A DNA stretch of 16,145 bases from Microcaldota archaeon (GCA_021816645.1 JAKAXF010000007.1:1-16145); one strand, 5' to 3'. Shown: positions 1 through 6,667, numbered from the stretch's first letter. The notes: a model not told the origin generated them from the letters alone. Numbers and translations are program-made.

Positions 1-2310
1 TGCACCTGTGCCATACCAGACAACGTCTCCTCTTGATGTCGATGGAGTATAAACCCATGCAAATGCACTACTAGGTGCAGAACCAGATGCGAATCCTGCC
101 GATGTACTTGAGGTAAATGATATATGGCTGCTCTTCCCGTTGAAACTTGCGACGGGGTAGTTAGTGGTAATGTTATAATTAGTGTTAGTGTATACCACAT
201 TCGCGGACGTACCATTATTGTTATTCCCGCTGTAGTCATTAGCATTTCCGTCAAGCGGCCACCAGCCTGCAAGTTTTGAATTGCTTATTGGTACGCCATT
301 TATACCTTCCTGGTAGAGTTGTTGTATCTGCGATGAGGAGAGCGAAGTATTGTAGACTTGAACATTCGACATTGAACCAGAAAATATGCGGCCCGAGTTA
401 TCATTGCCTATCAACATAGCGCCTGAAGGGGTATTTGGTAAGGTTTCAGTAACTGTATATACTAAGGCTCCATTTAGATAAAGCGAATAAATCACGTTAG
501 TACTAGACTTACTTGAAATAAGAGCAACGTTATACCACTTGTTTGTAGATATGGGCACATTAGTACATATCCATCTTACTCCTGACTCTAAGATTGAGAG
601 AGTACCGCTCGAACAACCCGTATTTGTGCCACCTATATATGGGCCATAGCCGTTTGTGCCACCATTATTTCCTAATAAAACTATTGTTTGACCTACTATA
701 GAGTTTGTATTGAAAAAGGCAGATATGGTAGTGTTTACTACTGCATCGGTGGGTAATTGGGTCGATATTTGGCTATTCTGTCCGTTGAAATTCCCGGTTA
801 AGAAGCTGGTTCGGTTGTTTGCCGTAGACCATGCATTGTTCACGAACACACCGTTGTTGTTGTGCGTGCTCAGGTCGTATGTAATGTTTCCGGAACCGAT
901 GTTGAGCGGCCACCAGCCTACCACATTCCCCGCGATAGTGTAATTTCCATTGAACGACGTTACCGTTATGTTGGCGAGCTGTGTCGAAGAGGTGTTTGCG
1001 GTCAGAATGGCGGTGGCGTTACCTTTCGCATCGGTGTACGTAGCGTACTCTCCGCCCTGTGATCCGAAACTCCCTGCTGTCGAAGTGAAACCGACGATAT
1101 CACCCACTGCGTTTCCACCGTTGTGATTGCTTACGTGCGCGTTTATCTGCGCGGTTCCATAGAAAGTCACTCCGTAAGGCGCCCCATCGTTTCCGTTGCC
1201 AGAATAGTCATTCGCGTTGCCGTTGAGAGGCCACCAGCCTGCAAGTTTTGAATTGCTTATTGGTACTCCATTTATACCTTCTTGATATAGTTGTTGTATC
1301 TGCAAAGGTGAAAGTGAAGTGTTATAGATTTGAATATCTGAAATCGAACCATTGAATATAAAGCCATTGACATCTGACTGAGAACTGCCTATCCTAAGAT
1401 CCTCTGTATAAGCATACGTATTTGTAAATGAATATGGTCCATACGGGACGCCATTTACATAAAAGGTAACGTTAGAACCGATATGATTAACCGCGACCAC
1501 ATTTATCCAGCTATTTTCTGGAACTGATGGCCCAGAGCCTATGTCTGCTACTGTAGATTCAGCCCAATCTAATTTTGAATTGCATGCAGAACTTAGGATC
1601 TGGAATGTATAACTGTCTAATCCATGGCCAACAATTGCATGGTCACCATTGCAGCCTTGTATTTTAATCCATGCAGAAATCGTAATTACTGAACCGCTAC
1701 CAAATTGTAGGTTTGATGGATTTCCTACATCTATGTAGCTGCTTTGTCCGTTGAAGTCCGCAGATTTGCCGTTGAACCCTATTCCGACGTTCAAGTTCCC
1801 TGCAAGACTTAGAGTAGAAGCGGGCTGCTCGTCAAGGTATATCATGCCTCCGGAGTTTGCTACATATACGCTGCCTCTGTACGCGGGTATTTGGTATACG
1901 CTTATTCCGCCTCCCTGCGCTATTACGGTTCCGTTTATCACGATGTTCCTTGCGCTGCTGTACGCCTGCGCGCTCACTACTTCCTTGCCCACCTTTGTGC
2001 TTGCGGTCACTACTCCGCTGCTCGACACCGATATGTTGTAAGATAATGTGCCAACGCCGGGAGGAAGCTGCACGGTCGCGGAGTAGCCGCTGCCCGAAGA
2101 CAGCGCCGAGTCTATCTCGCTCGCCACTGTCTGTGCCATTAGCTGCATAGTAGAGTAATCCTGGGTAGATAGTGTTGCGGCCCTCTGCGATACGACCATA
2201 GCGAATATCACAAGGAATACTATCAGCACTACAGAGTAGACTAGGAGGAACTCAAGCGACAGCTGGGCCCTGTTCTTGCCATCTCCGCTCAGAAGGCCGC
2301 GCATAACCAT
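1..2310 (-). CDS. LamG-repeat surface protein with class III (pilin-like) signal peptide, partial
   Basis: The reading frame is open without a stop from the ATG at 2310 down to base 1, giving the first 770 codons; the 3' end lies outside the window. The N-terminus reads KNRAQLSLEFLL at residues 12-23 followed by a hydrophobic helix (about 22-42). This is the archaeal class III signal pattern, predicted to be cut between A15 and Q16, so the product is probably exported and anchored or assembled like a pilin. Two concanavalin A-like (LamG) modules follow at about 180-335 and 500-655, with a third starting near 715. Each module ends in a QLYQEGI...GWWPL linker, with GWWPL near 359, 467 and 683. 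Residues about 375-455 look like a bacterial Ig-like (Big_1-type) domain, around TDAKGNATAIL. Many N-x-S/T sequons are present. Surface carbohydrate or cell adhesion is the inferred role; the ligand is unknown. An ATG at 2304 is an alternative start. Confidence 0.88.
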   Translation of the reverse strand, partial: MVMRGLLSGDGKNRAQLSLEFLLVYSVVLIVFLVIFAMVVSQRAATLSTQDYSTMQLMAQTVASEIDSALSSGSGYSATVQLPPGVGTLSYNISVSSSGVVTASTKVGKEVVSAQAYSSARNIVINGTVIAQGGGISVYQIPAYRGSVYVANSGGMIYLDEQPASTLSLAGNLNVGIGFNGKSADFNGQSSYIDVGNPSNLQFGSGSVITISAWIKIQGCNGDHAIVGHGLDSYTFQILSSACNSKLDWAESTVADIGSGPSVPENSWINVVAVNHIGSNVTFYVNGVPYGPYSFTNTYAYTEDLRIGSSQSDVNGFIFNGSISDIQIYNTSLSPLQIQQLYQEGINGVPISNSKLAGWWPLNGNANDYSGNGNDGAPYGVTFYGTAQINAHVSNHNGGNAVGDIVGFTSTAGSFGSQGGEYATYTDAKGNATAILTANTSSTQLANITVTSFNGNYTIAGNVVGWWPLNIGSGNITYDLSTHNNNGVFVNNAWSTANNRTSFLTGNFNGQNSQISTQLPTDAVVNTTISAFFNTNSIVGQTIVLLGNNGGTNGYGPYIGGTNTGCSSGTLSILESGVRWICTNVPISTNKWYNVALISSKSSTNVIYSLYLNGALVYTVTETLPNTPSGAMLIGNDNSGRIFSGSMSNVQVYNTSLSSSQIQQLYQEGINGVPISNSKLAGWWPLDGNANDYSGNNNNGTSANVVYTNTNYNITTNYPVASFNGKSSHISFTSSTSAGFASGSAPSSAFAWVYTPSTSRGDVVWYGTGA
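231..379. repeat. Direct repeat copy A within LamG gene
   Basis: This is the first copy of a roughly 150-bp repeat whose partner lies 972 bp downstream (324 codons, so in frame). Bases 257-294 are identical to 1229-1266 over 38 positions, and the flanks are similar but diverged. It encodes the junction between a LamG module and the GWWPL-GNANDYSGN linker. Confidence 0.85.
1203..1351. repeat. Direct repeat copy B within LamG gene
   Basis: This is the second copy of the in-frame module-junction repeat. The 38-bp core (1229-1266) matches copy A exactly, including synonymous positions, while the adjoining linker codons differ mainly at third positions. That pattern fits gene conversion or recent recombination at the core. 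Confidence 0.85.
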
Positions 2311-2341
2311 CCTATCAACTCGTTGAAAGTTGTTAATTCAC

Positions 2342-2350
2342 CTATAAAAA
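2342..2350. promoter_or_regulatory. Shared TATA element between divergent LamG gene and hel308
   Basis: CTATAAAAA lies 23-31 bases upstream of the hel308 ATG (2373), so that transcript would be nearly leaderless. Read on the other strand (TTTTTATAG) it lies about 32-40 bases before the LamG ATG (2310). It is the only obvious TATA-like element in the 62-bp gap. Confidence 0.5.
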
Positions 2351-2372
2351 CCTTATCAGCAGAACTATAACC

Positions 2373-4490
2373 ATGGAGGTCCTAGCGCTGAAAGGCAGAG
2401 TACCTAACGAGATAATAGAGTCGCTGACCCAGAGAGGCATCAAGCGTTTCACTCCGCCGCAATCCGCGGCGATCGACGAGGGTCTTCTCGAAGGACGCAA
2501 CATGGTGGTAGCTGCACCAACGGCAAGCGGAAAGACGCTGATAGCCGAAATCGCGATAATGAATGCAATACTGTCCCGGGGGCGCAAGGCAGTGTACATA
2601 GCTCCGATGCGCGCGCTCGTTACGGAGAAGTACGAAGATTTCAAGAAAGCGTATCCGTACATAAAAAGCGCCATGTCAATAGGAGACATGGATTCGAACG
2701 ATCCATGGCTCTCTAAGTTCGAACTAGTGTTTCTCTCTACCGAGAAGTTTGACAGTCTCATACGCCACGGAATAGACTGGCTGAACGAGATCGGCTGCAT
2801 AGTGTTCGACGAGGTGCACATGATCGGTGATCAATCGCGCGGACCGACACTAGAGCTTCTCATCACCAAGCTCAAATCTACTGTAGAAGCGCAGATAATA
2901 GCCCTGAGCGCCACGATAGGCAACTCTGACGAGATCGCGGAGTGGCTCGACGCGAAGCTTGTTACCAGCGACTACAGGCCCGTAGTGCTCAAAAAGGGTG
3001 TGCTCAACAACGACCAGATCATATACGTAACCGAGTCCGGAACAAATTCTGAGAAGGTCAGATCTGAAGCGAAGATCCCAGAACTGAAAGTGATCGAAGA
3101 CACGCTGTCGAGGAACAAGCAGGCCCTGGTGTTCTATTCGACCAAGAGGAACGCGGAGGCCGGGTCTGTTAGAATAGCTGACTTTATTGAGAGGAGGCTC
3201 GACGAAAAATCGAAGAATGAACTAGACGAGGTTGCCGACAACGTTCTAAACGTGCTGCAGAAGCCCACAGAGCAGTGCAGGAAGCTAGCGTCTGTCATAA
3301 GGAAGGGCGCTGCGTTCCACCACTCCGGGCTTCTCAACCAGCAGAGATGGTACATAGAAGACGCATTCAGGAGGAATACGATAAAGGTGTTATGCGCGAC
3401 CACAACGTTGAGCCTCGGAATAAACGCCCCGGCGCACACCGTCCTCGTAAGGGATACTAGCAGGTACAACAGCGGCTACGGTTCGGAAAGGCTCGGAGTC
3501 AATGAGGTGCTGCAGCTATTCGGCCGCGCTGGCAGGCCTGGATATGACACGGAAGGCCGCGCGCTGCTGCTGGCCAAAAACAGGGAGAACGCAACCGAAC
3601 TGATCAGGCGTTACATGAAGTCATCTCCGGAGCCAGTAGATTCCAGCCTCGGGATCGCTCCAATACTCAGAACCCACATACTCGCTTTCATAGCCGAGGA
3701 CTTCCTGAACAGCCTGGACTCTATGCGCGAGTTTCTCGCCAAGACTTTCTACGGCTATCAGTACGGGAACATACGCCACATAAACGACGTGCTTGAGGAC
3801 GTGCTCGTGAGCCTTGAAAAGTGGGAGTTCATAAGATTGGATGGAAACCACTACACAGCGACCAGACTCGGCAGGCGCATCAGCGAGCTGTACATAGATC
3901 CGCTATCCGCAAAGTGGATCATAGAATCGCTAGACGGGAAACTCGACGCCGTTGGAATACTGTACACGATCGCAAACACGCTTGAGATGAGGCCGTACGT
4001 AAGGGCTACCGAAGAGGCAGAAAGCATGTACGTGCACTACAGGCACATGAACAAGAGCATAGTAATGGACTACGAGGAGTCCGAGATGGGCTACTACGAC
4101 CCTATCGGAGCGTTCTCCACGGCGCTGATGCTAAACGACTGGATAAGCGAGATAAGCGAGGACGAGCTCATAAAAAGGTATTCCACGACCCCAGGAGGCA
4201 TATACTCCAAGCTGACCATAGCAGACTGGATATCATACGCCGCGGTCGAGATCGCGAAGATACTCAAAGTGAGCCCGAGAGACATCAACGACGTGCGGGT
4301 TCGTCTCAGGTACGGGATAAAGGACGAGCTTCTGGACCTGGTTAGGCTGCAGCAGATAGGTCGCGTAAGGGCCAGGGCGCTGTACAACAACGGAATCAGA
4401 AGCGTTGCGGAGCTCAGGGAGAACAGGCGCAGAGTAGAGGCGATAATAGGGAAGGAGGTTACAGAAAAGGTCTTCGAACAGTTCCTCTAA
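2373..4490 (+). CDS. hel308: Hel308-type superfamily 2 DNA helicase
   Basis: ATP-dependent 3'-5' DNA helicase of the Ski2-like Hel308 family, which in archaea acts at stalled replication forks and in recombination. At 705 residues it has the usual family length and shows the full motif set: Q-motif FTPPQSAAI (26-34), Walker A APTASGKT (48-55), Ia APMRAL (77-82), DEVH (146-149), SAT (179-181), IV ALVFYSTKR (251-259), V TTTLSLGINAP (343-353) and VI QLFGRAGRPG (381-390). A winged-helix and ratchet-type region follows. The C-terminus (about 655-700) has a helix-hairpin-helix-like segment around LQQIGRVRARALYNNGI, matching Hel308 domain 5. The ATG sits about 27 bases after a TATA element with no Shine-Dalgarno site, which suggests a leaderless message. 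No key motif residue is missing. Confidence 0.95.
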   Translation: MEVLALKGRVPNEIIESLTQRGIKRFTPPQSAAIDEGLLEGRNMVVAAPTASGKTLIAEIAIMNAILSRGRKAVYIAPMRALVTEKYEDFKKAYPYIKSAMSIGDMDSNDPWLSKFELVFLSTEKFDSLIRHGIDWLNEIGCIVFDEVHMIGDQSRGPTLELLITKLKSTVEAQIIALSATIGNSDEIAEWLDAKLVTSDYRPVVLKKGVLNNDQIIYVTESGTNSEKVRSEAKIPELKVIEDTLSRNKQALVFYSTKRNAEAGSVRIADFIERRLDEKSKNELDEVADNVLNVLQKPTEQCRKLASVIRKGAAFHHSGLLNQQRWYIEDAFRRNTIKVLCATTTLSLGINAPAHTVLVRDTSRYNSGYGSERLGVNEVLQLFGRAGRPGYDTEGRALLLAKNRENATELIRRYMKSSPEPVDSSLGIAPILRTHILAFIAEDFLNSLDSMREFLAKTFYGYQYGNIRHINDVLEDVLVSLEKWEFIRLDGNHYTATRLGRRISELYIDPLSAKWIIESLDGKLDAVGILYTIANTLEMRPYVRATEEAESMYVHYRHMNKSIVMDYEESEMGYYDPIGAFSTALMLNDWISEISEDELIKRYSTTPGGIYSKLTIADWISYAAVEIAKILKVSPRDINDVRVRLRYGIKDELLDLVRLQQIGRVRARALYNNGIRSVAELRENRRRVEAIIGKEVTEKVFEQFL

Positions 4491-4507
4491 TTGCGCATAG
4501 TGCAAGG

Positions 4508-4517
4508 ATTAAAAAAG
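4508..4517 (+). promoter_or_regulatory. TATA-like element before the histone gene
   Basis: ATTAAAAAAG lies about 32-41 bases upstream of the histone ATG. It predicts a start around 4535 and a short leader that would contain the GGTG ribosome binding site at 4540-4543. Confidence 0.45.
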
Positions 4518-4548
4518 TGAGTTGATAAACAGATAGAGTGGTGTTCGT

Positions 4549-4746
4549 ATGTACATATCAAAGTCAACTGCAAAAAGGATACTAAAGGAGGCGGGGGCGT
4601 CGAGAGTGAGCGACGAGGCGCTGGACTCCTTCTACACCGCGATAAACAAGATAGCGTATTCTATGGCTGCGAAGTCTGTTGGCTTCGCGAAGCACGCGAA
4701 GAGGAAAACGATCGAACCTTCCGACGTCAAGCTTGCTTCTCCTTGA
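4549..4746 (+). CDS. Archaeal histone (minimal histone fold)
   Basis: DNA-packaging histone of the HMf family. The 65-residue protein aligns throughout with the core fold: alpha1 AKRILKEAGA (8-17), the RVSDEA loop to alpha2, a long alpha2 (about 22-48) and loop 2 with KHAKRKTIEPSD. The conserved RKT DNA-contact triplet, the tetramer-interface His in KHA, and the Asp expected to salt-bridge with Arg are all present. GGTG at 4540-4543, five bases before ATG, supports the start. The protein stops right after DVKLASP, so helix alpha3 lacks the usual basic end (VRRF.KK in HMfB). It is convergent with the BofA-like gene, with only one base between stop codons. Family assignment is firm; effects of the short alpha3 are inference. 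Confidence 0.93.
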   Translation: MYISKSTAKRILKEAGASRVSDEALDSFYTAINKIAYSMAAKSVGFAKHAKRKTIEPSDVKLASP

Positions 4747-4747
4747 T

Positions 4748-5041
4748 TCAACTAACAAGAGATACTCCTAGCAGTTTAAGTATCACGAAAGTGCCGACCG
4801 CAGGCAACCCGAAGATTGCTGTAGGAAGAAGGGTGTAGAGCGCTATAGGAATCCCAAGACCGAAGAAGTAATCGAGCAGGTATATCGAGATTATGCCTAG
4901 TATGCTGTTCGCTATTATTCCGAAGATAAGCTTTAGTATTGCCTTGCCCACCTTGAATATTATGAACAAGACTATCGCTATGAGCGCGAAGAGTATTATC
5001 TCGCTAATCAGTCCACCTGTCAAAAATGCCATGAAATACAC
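4748..5041 (-). CDS. BofA-like small integral membrane protein
   Basis: A 97-residue, very hydrophobic protein with three likely membrane segments (about 8-30, 35-57 and 62-92). The C-terminal half has the BofA-family pattern: a small-residue/Asn helix start (IIANSILGII), a glycine-Ile-Pro-Ile turn (GLGIPIALYT) and a final GLPAV turn. BofA is named from the Bacillus sigma-K processing inhibitor, but the family also occurs in archaea, where its role is not established. Sporulation should not be inferred here. The start is uncertain: a GTG at 5041 opens the frame, while an ATG at 5032 gives MAFLTGG and may be the true start. Its stop is one base from the histone stop on the opposite strand. Confidence 0.72.
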   Translation of the reverse strand: MYFMAFLTGGLISEIILFALIAIVLFIIFKVGKAILKLIFGIIANSILGIISIYLLDYFFGLGIPIALYTLLPTAIFGLPAVGTFVILKLLGVSLVS

Positions 5042-5093
5042 AACTCTAATTGTAAACGCAGATAGAAAAACCTTGCCGTATTTTCTGGAAACG

Positions 5094-5102
5094 CATAAAT
5101 AG
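5094..5102 (+). promoter_or_regulatory. TATA-like element before RNase P RNA
   Basis: CATAAATAG is centred about 24 bases upstream of the P1 helix of the RNase P RNA (5122), the distance expected for an archaeal TATA box. Confidence 0.5.
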
Positions 5103-5121
5103 CTGAGTCATTGATTATATT

Positions 5122-5352
5122 TGTGGCAGGCGGGCAGCTTACCGAAAGGAGGAAGCTCCCCTCATACCGTGAAGACCTGCAGGCCTCAAGGGCCTATTCG
5201 GAGCAGAAACGAGACCGCTGCGGCGCACGAAGCGATGACGAGACGAGCGCGCCGGTGCGGATGAAACGGCCGATGCGCGGGTTGGTATGCAAGGCTTTAC
5301 GCCGCTCAGACGAATGCTGCCTAAAACAAAAAGGGGGCTACGGCCTGCCACA
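5122..5352 (+). ncRNA. rnpB: RNase P RNA, compact archaeal form
   Basis: Catalytic RNA of RNase P, which matures tRNA 5' ends. It is recognised from structure. P1 pairs 5122-5131 with 5343-5352 (ten perfect pairs, TGTGGCAGGC). P2 pairs GGCAGC 5133-5138 with GCTGCC 5316-5321. P4 pairs AGC/CCCC (5154-5156, 5158-5161) with GGGG/GCT (5333-5339), leaving U5157 bulged like the universally conserved P4 uridine. The conserved core CAGAAACGAGACCGC is at 5204-5218, the ATGAAACGG segment is just after 5260, and the GACGAATGCTGCC..ACA..GGGGGCTAC terminus matches the 3' consensus. About 231 nt between P1 ends is short for an archaeal type A RNA. P3 seems reduced to a tiny CC-GAAA-GG hairpin, and a five-pair hairpin (5181-5195) is visible in the specificity region. 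Exact ends are not determinable by eye. Confidence 0.9.
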
Positions 5353-5422
5353 CAACGCTAATAAAAGATATCAAGGTTGCCCACGACAATCCTAACAGAA
5401 TTCGAGTTGCCTTATGCAAAAG

Positions 5423-5431
5423 TATAAATAT
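5423..5431 (+). promoter_or_regulatory. TATA element of the two-helix membrane protein gene
   Basis: TATAAATAT predicts transcription from about 5450. It lies downstream of an in-frame ATG at 5414, which makes that ATG an unlikely start and supports the ATG at 5468. Confidence 0.55.
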
Positions 5432-5467
5432 TTCCTTCGCGTCCTATTCCAGTATTGCGGTCTTATT

Positions 5468-5767
5468 ATGGTAAATAGAGTTGTTGACAAAACAGAACAT
5501 GTTGCGGACAATGAAGTGCCCGAAGAGAAGAGGGGCAGATCTATCGCCGACTGGATCCTTGGTGGAGGCGTAGGTTTGGTTTCCACGGCCGCGATCCTTT
5601 TTTCACTTGCTGCTGAAACACCAGATCATAGATTAAGCGCGCCTGCCTTTTTTATCATGATGGCCGCAACATTAATGTTGGGATCTGGTGGCGCGCTCAA
5701 AGTTGAGGACACAGAAACAAAGGCCACCAAAAAGGATGATTCTACTTATGACAGGATACGTGTGTAG
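5468..5767 (+). CDS. Small two-helix membrane protein of unknown function
   Basis: A 99-residue protein from the ATG at 5468. I do not recognise a family. A charged N-terminus (about 1-25, rich in Glu, Lys and Arg) precedes two hydrophobic segments: roughly 27-46 (WILGGGVGLVSTAAILFSLAA) and 56-76 (from FFIMMAAT through LMLGSGGA). A polar, Lys/Thr/Asp-rich tail follows. Both termini would be on the same side, probably the cytoplasm given the charges. An ATG at 5414 would add 18 residues but overlaps the likely TATA box, so it is not preferred. The stop is two bases from the stop of the convergent oxidoreductase gene. Function cannot be inferred from context. Confidence 0.65.
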   Translation: MVNRVVDKTEHVADNEVPEEKRGRSIADWILGGGVGLVSTAAILFSLAAETPDHRLSAPAFFIMMAATLMLGSGGALKVEDTETKATKKDDSTYDRIRV

Positions 5768-5769
5768 AT

Positions 5770-6381
5770 CTATCCCTTTACCAACCTGAACGCAACCTCG
5801 CCGCTTATCTTCTGATTGAACGCAAGTTCCATGTTGAGCACGCCCAGCGCTTCGAGGTACTTTGCGTTGCTGAGCTGACCCGCGTCAACCACTTCAAAAC
5901 CCATACTTTCTCCTATATTCTTCACGTTGTTCTTAGCTTCGGCGTCATCTCCCGCGACCAGAAGCGTCAGCTTCTCGCCATTGAGGCTGCCGGTCCTCAT
6001 CTCTTTCGCGAATACGGTGTTGAACGCCTTGACTACCTTTGCTTTGGGTATCATTTCCGCCAACTCTTCCGCGGCCGACTTAGGTCCAGAAACCCATCGC
6101 ATATTCTCATCGTACACGTTGGTTACGTCTATCACTGTCTTGCCCGCGAATCTTTCTGCACCGATGGCTTCAACAGTATCATTGACCGCGCCGTGCGGTA
6201 TAGCCATTATCACCACGTCCGCGTCTGCTACGGCGTCCGCCTGGCTCTTGACGCGTGCCCCGTTCGGAACGCTCGTAGAATCCGGATTCCTGGATCCGTA
6301 TACTATCTCGTATCTTTTTTCTATCAGAGCAGACCCTATGCTTGTACCCACGTTGCCCGTTCCTATTATTGCTACTTTCAT
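5770..6381 (-). CDS. NADP/F420-type dinucleotide-binding oxidoreductase (Fno-like)
   Basis: A 203-residue protein of the NADPH-dependent F420 reductase / predicted dinucleotide-binding group (COG2085-like). An N-terminal Rossmann fold begins at residue 2 with the glycine motif GTGNVG (7-12). SRNP at 30-33 after beta2 is typical of NADP(H) preference. DADVVIMAIPHGAV (53-66) and GKTVIDVTN (80-88) follow, then the family hallmark VVKAFNT (115-121). The C-terminal part (about 160-203) is short. Known members transfer hydride between F420 and NADP or reduce other substrates; no F420 synthesis gene is in the window, so the acceptor is open. The start is supported by GGTG five bases upstream of ATG. 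The gene is downstream of the tRNA on the same strand, separated by a 14-bp palindrome. Confidence 0.86.
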   Translation of the reverse strand: MKVAIIGTGNVGTSIGSALIEKRYEIVYGSRNPDSTSVPNGARVKSQADAVADADVVIMAIPHGAVNDTVEAIGAERFAGKTVIDVTNVYDENMRWVSGPKSAAEELAEMIPKAKVVKAFNTVFAKEMRTGSLNGEKLTLLVAGDDAEAKNNVKNIGESMGFEVVDAGQLSNAKYLEALGVLNMELAFNQKISGEVAFRLVKG

Positions 6382-6436
6382 TTTACCACCGTTTTTATTT
6401 ATGCTTCAAAACGTTAAAAGGTATTGCTAAAATGAT

Positions 6437-6450
6437 TGTAATATATTACA
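6437..6450. promoter_or_regulatory. 14-bp perfect palindrome upstream of the oxidoreductase gene
   Basis: TGTAATATATTACA is a perfect dyad, 56-69 bases upstream of the oxidoreductase ATG and 23 bases beyond the tRNA 3' end. It could be a regulator binding site; alternatively it may help tRNA 3' processing or termination. Confidence 0.4.
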
Positions 6451-6472
6451 TTACTAGTTTAGTTTGCTTGGT

Positions 6473-6589
6473 TGGCGGGAGTGGGGTTTGAACCCACGGC
6501 CTCTAGATGTCTCGTCATAGCCCTGCGGCTCATCACTCATTTTTTCTTTGATATGAGTCTAGCGCTCTACCAGGCTGAGCTACCCCGCC
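6473..6589 (-). tRNA. tRNA with CAU anticodon (elongator Met or Ile2), interrupted by a 43-nt intron
   Basis: The mature 74-nt molecule folds as a complete cloverleaf. The acceptor is GGCGGGG/TCCCGCC with discriminator A (6473), the D stem GCTC/GAGC, the anticodon stem CTAGA/TCTAG with loop CTCATAA, the variable region AGGCC, and the T stem GTGGG/CCCAC with loop TTCAAAC. The CAU anticodon is at 6555-6553. No CCA is encoded. The intron lies exactly between positions 37 and 38. A1-U72 of archaeal initiators is absent (G1-C72 here), so it is not the initiator. Elongator Met and lysidine/agmatidine-type Ile2 share this anticodon and cannot be separated with certainty by eye; the AGCCTGGTA D-loop leans towards Ile2-like sequences. 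A TATA element sits at about 6619-6625. Confidence 0.92.
6509..6551 (-). other. tRNA intron at position 37/38
   Basis: These 43 nt separate A37 from A38. Exon bases C32-U33-C34 can pair with GAG near the intron 3' end (GACGAG), followed by an ACA bulge containing the 3' cleavage site. A35 would face C, so the central helix of the bulge-helix-bulge splicing motif has only three Watson-Crick pairs. The intron-side helix may be UCA:UGA. This would be a relaxed motif rather than the canonical 3-4-3 form. Confidence 0.8.
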
Positions 6590-6609
6590 AAAAGCACTAT
6601 CAATTTGAA

Positions 6610-6632
6610 GATAAACTATATATTAGTTTATC
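6610..6632. promoter_or_regulatory. 23-bp dyad overlapping the tRNA TATA box
   Basis: Two perfect nine-base arms, GATAAACTA and TAGTTTATC, flank TATAT. On the minus strand the centre forms the AATATATA box about 30 bases before the tRNA 5' end. The dyad also lies about 70-95 bases upstream of the GT-C-like gene, so a protein bound here could affect either unit. Confidence 0.5.
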
Positions 6633-6658
6633 AACTATCGCAACGCAGAAGGGCAAAT

Positions 6659-6667
6659 CTTTAAAAT
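6659..6667 (+). promoter_or_regulatory. TATA element of the GT-C-like gene
   Basis: CTTTAAAAT predicts transcription from about 6690, leaving roughly 14 bases before the ATG at 6704. Confidence 0.5.

Noticed and set aside
5111..5395. 94-codon open frame (with a minus-strand shadow at 5139-5351) that looks like a Cys/Arg-rich protein
   Set aside because: It coincides with the RNase P RNA; the base pairs of P1, P2 and P4 explain the sequence and no ribosome binding site is present.
5927..6430. 167-codon plus-strand frame opposite the oxidoreductase
   Set aside because: It is a shadow of a gene with clear Rossmann motifs, with no promoter of its own.
6473..6589. Initiator tRNA-Met
   Set aside because: The acceptor begins G1-C72 rather than the A1-U72 of archaeal initiators, and the anticodon stem lacks the three G-C pairs next to the loop.
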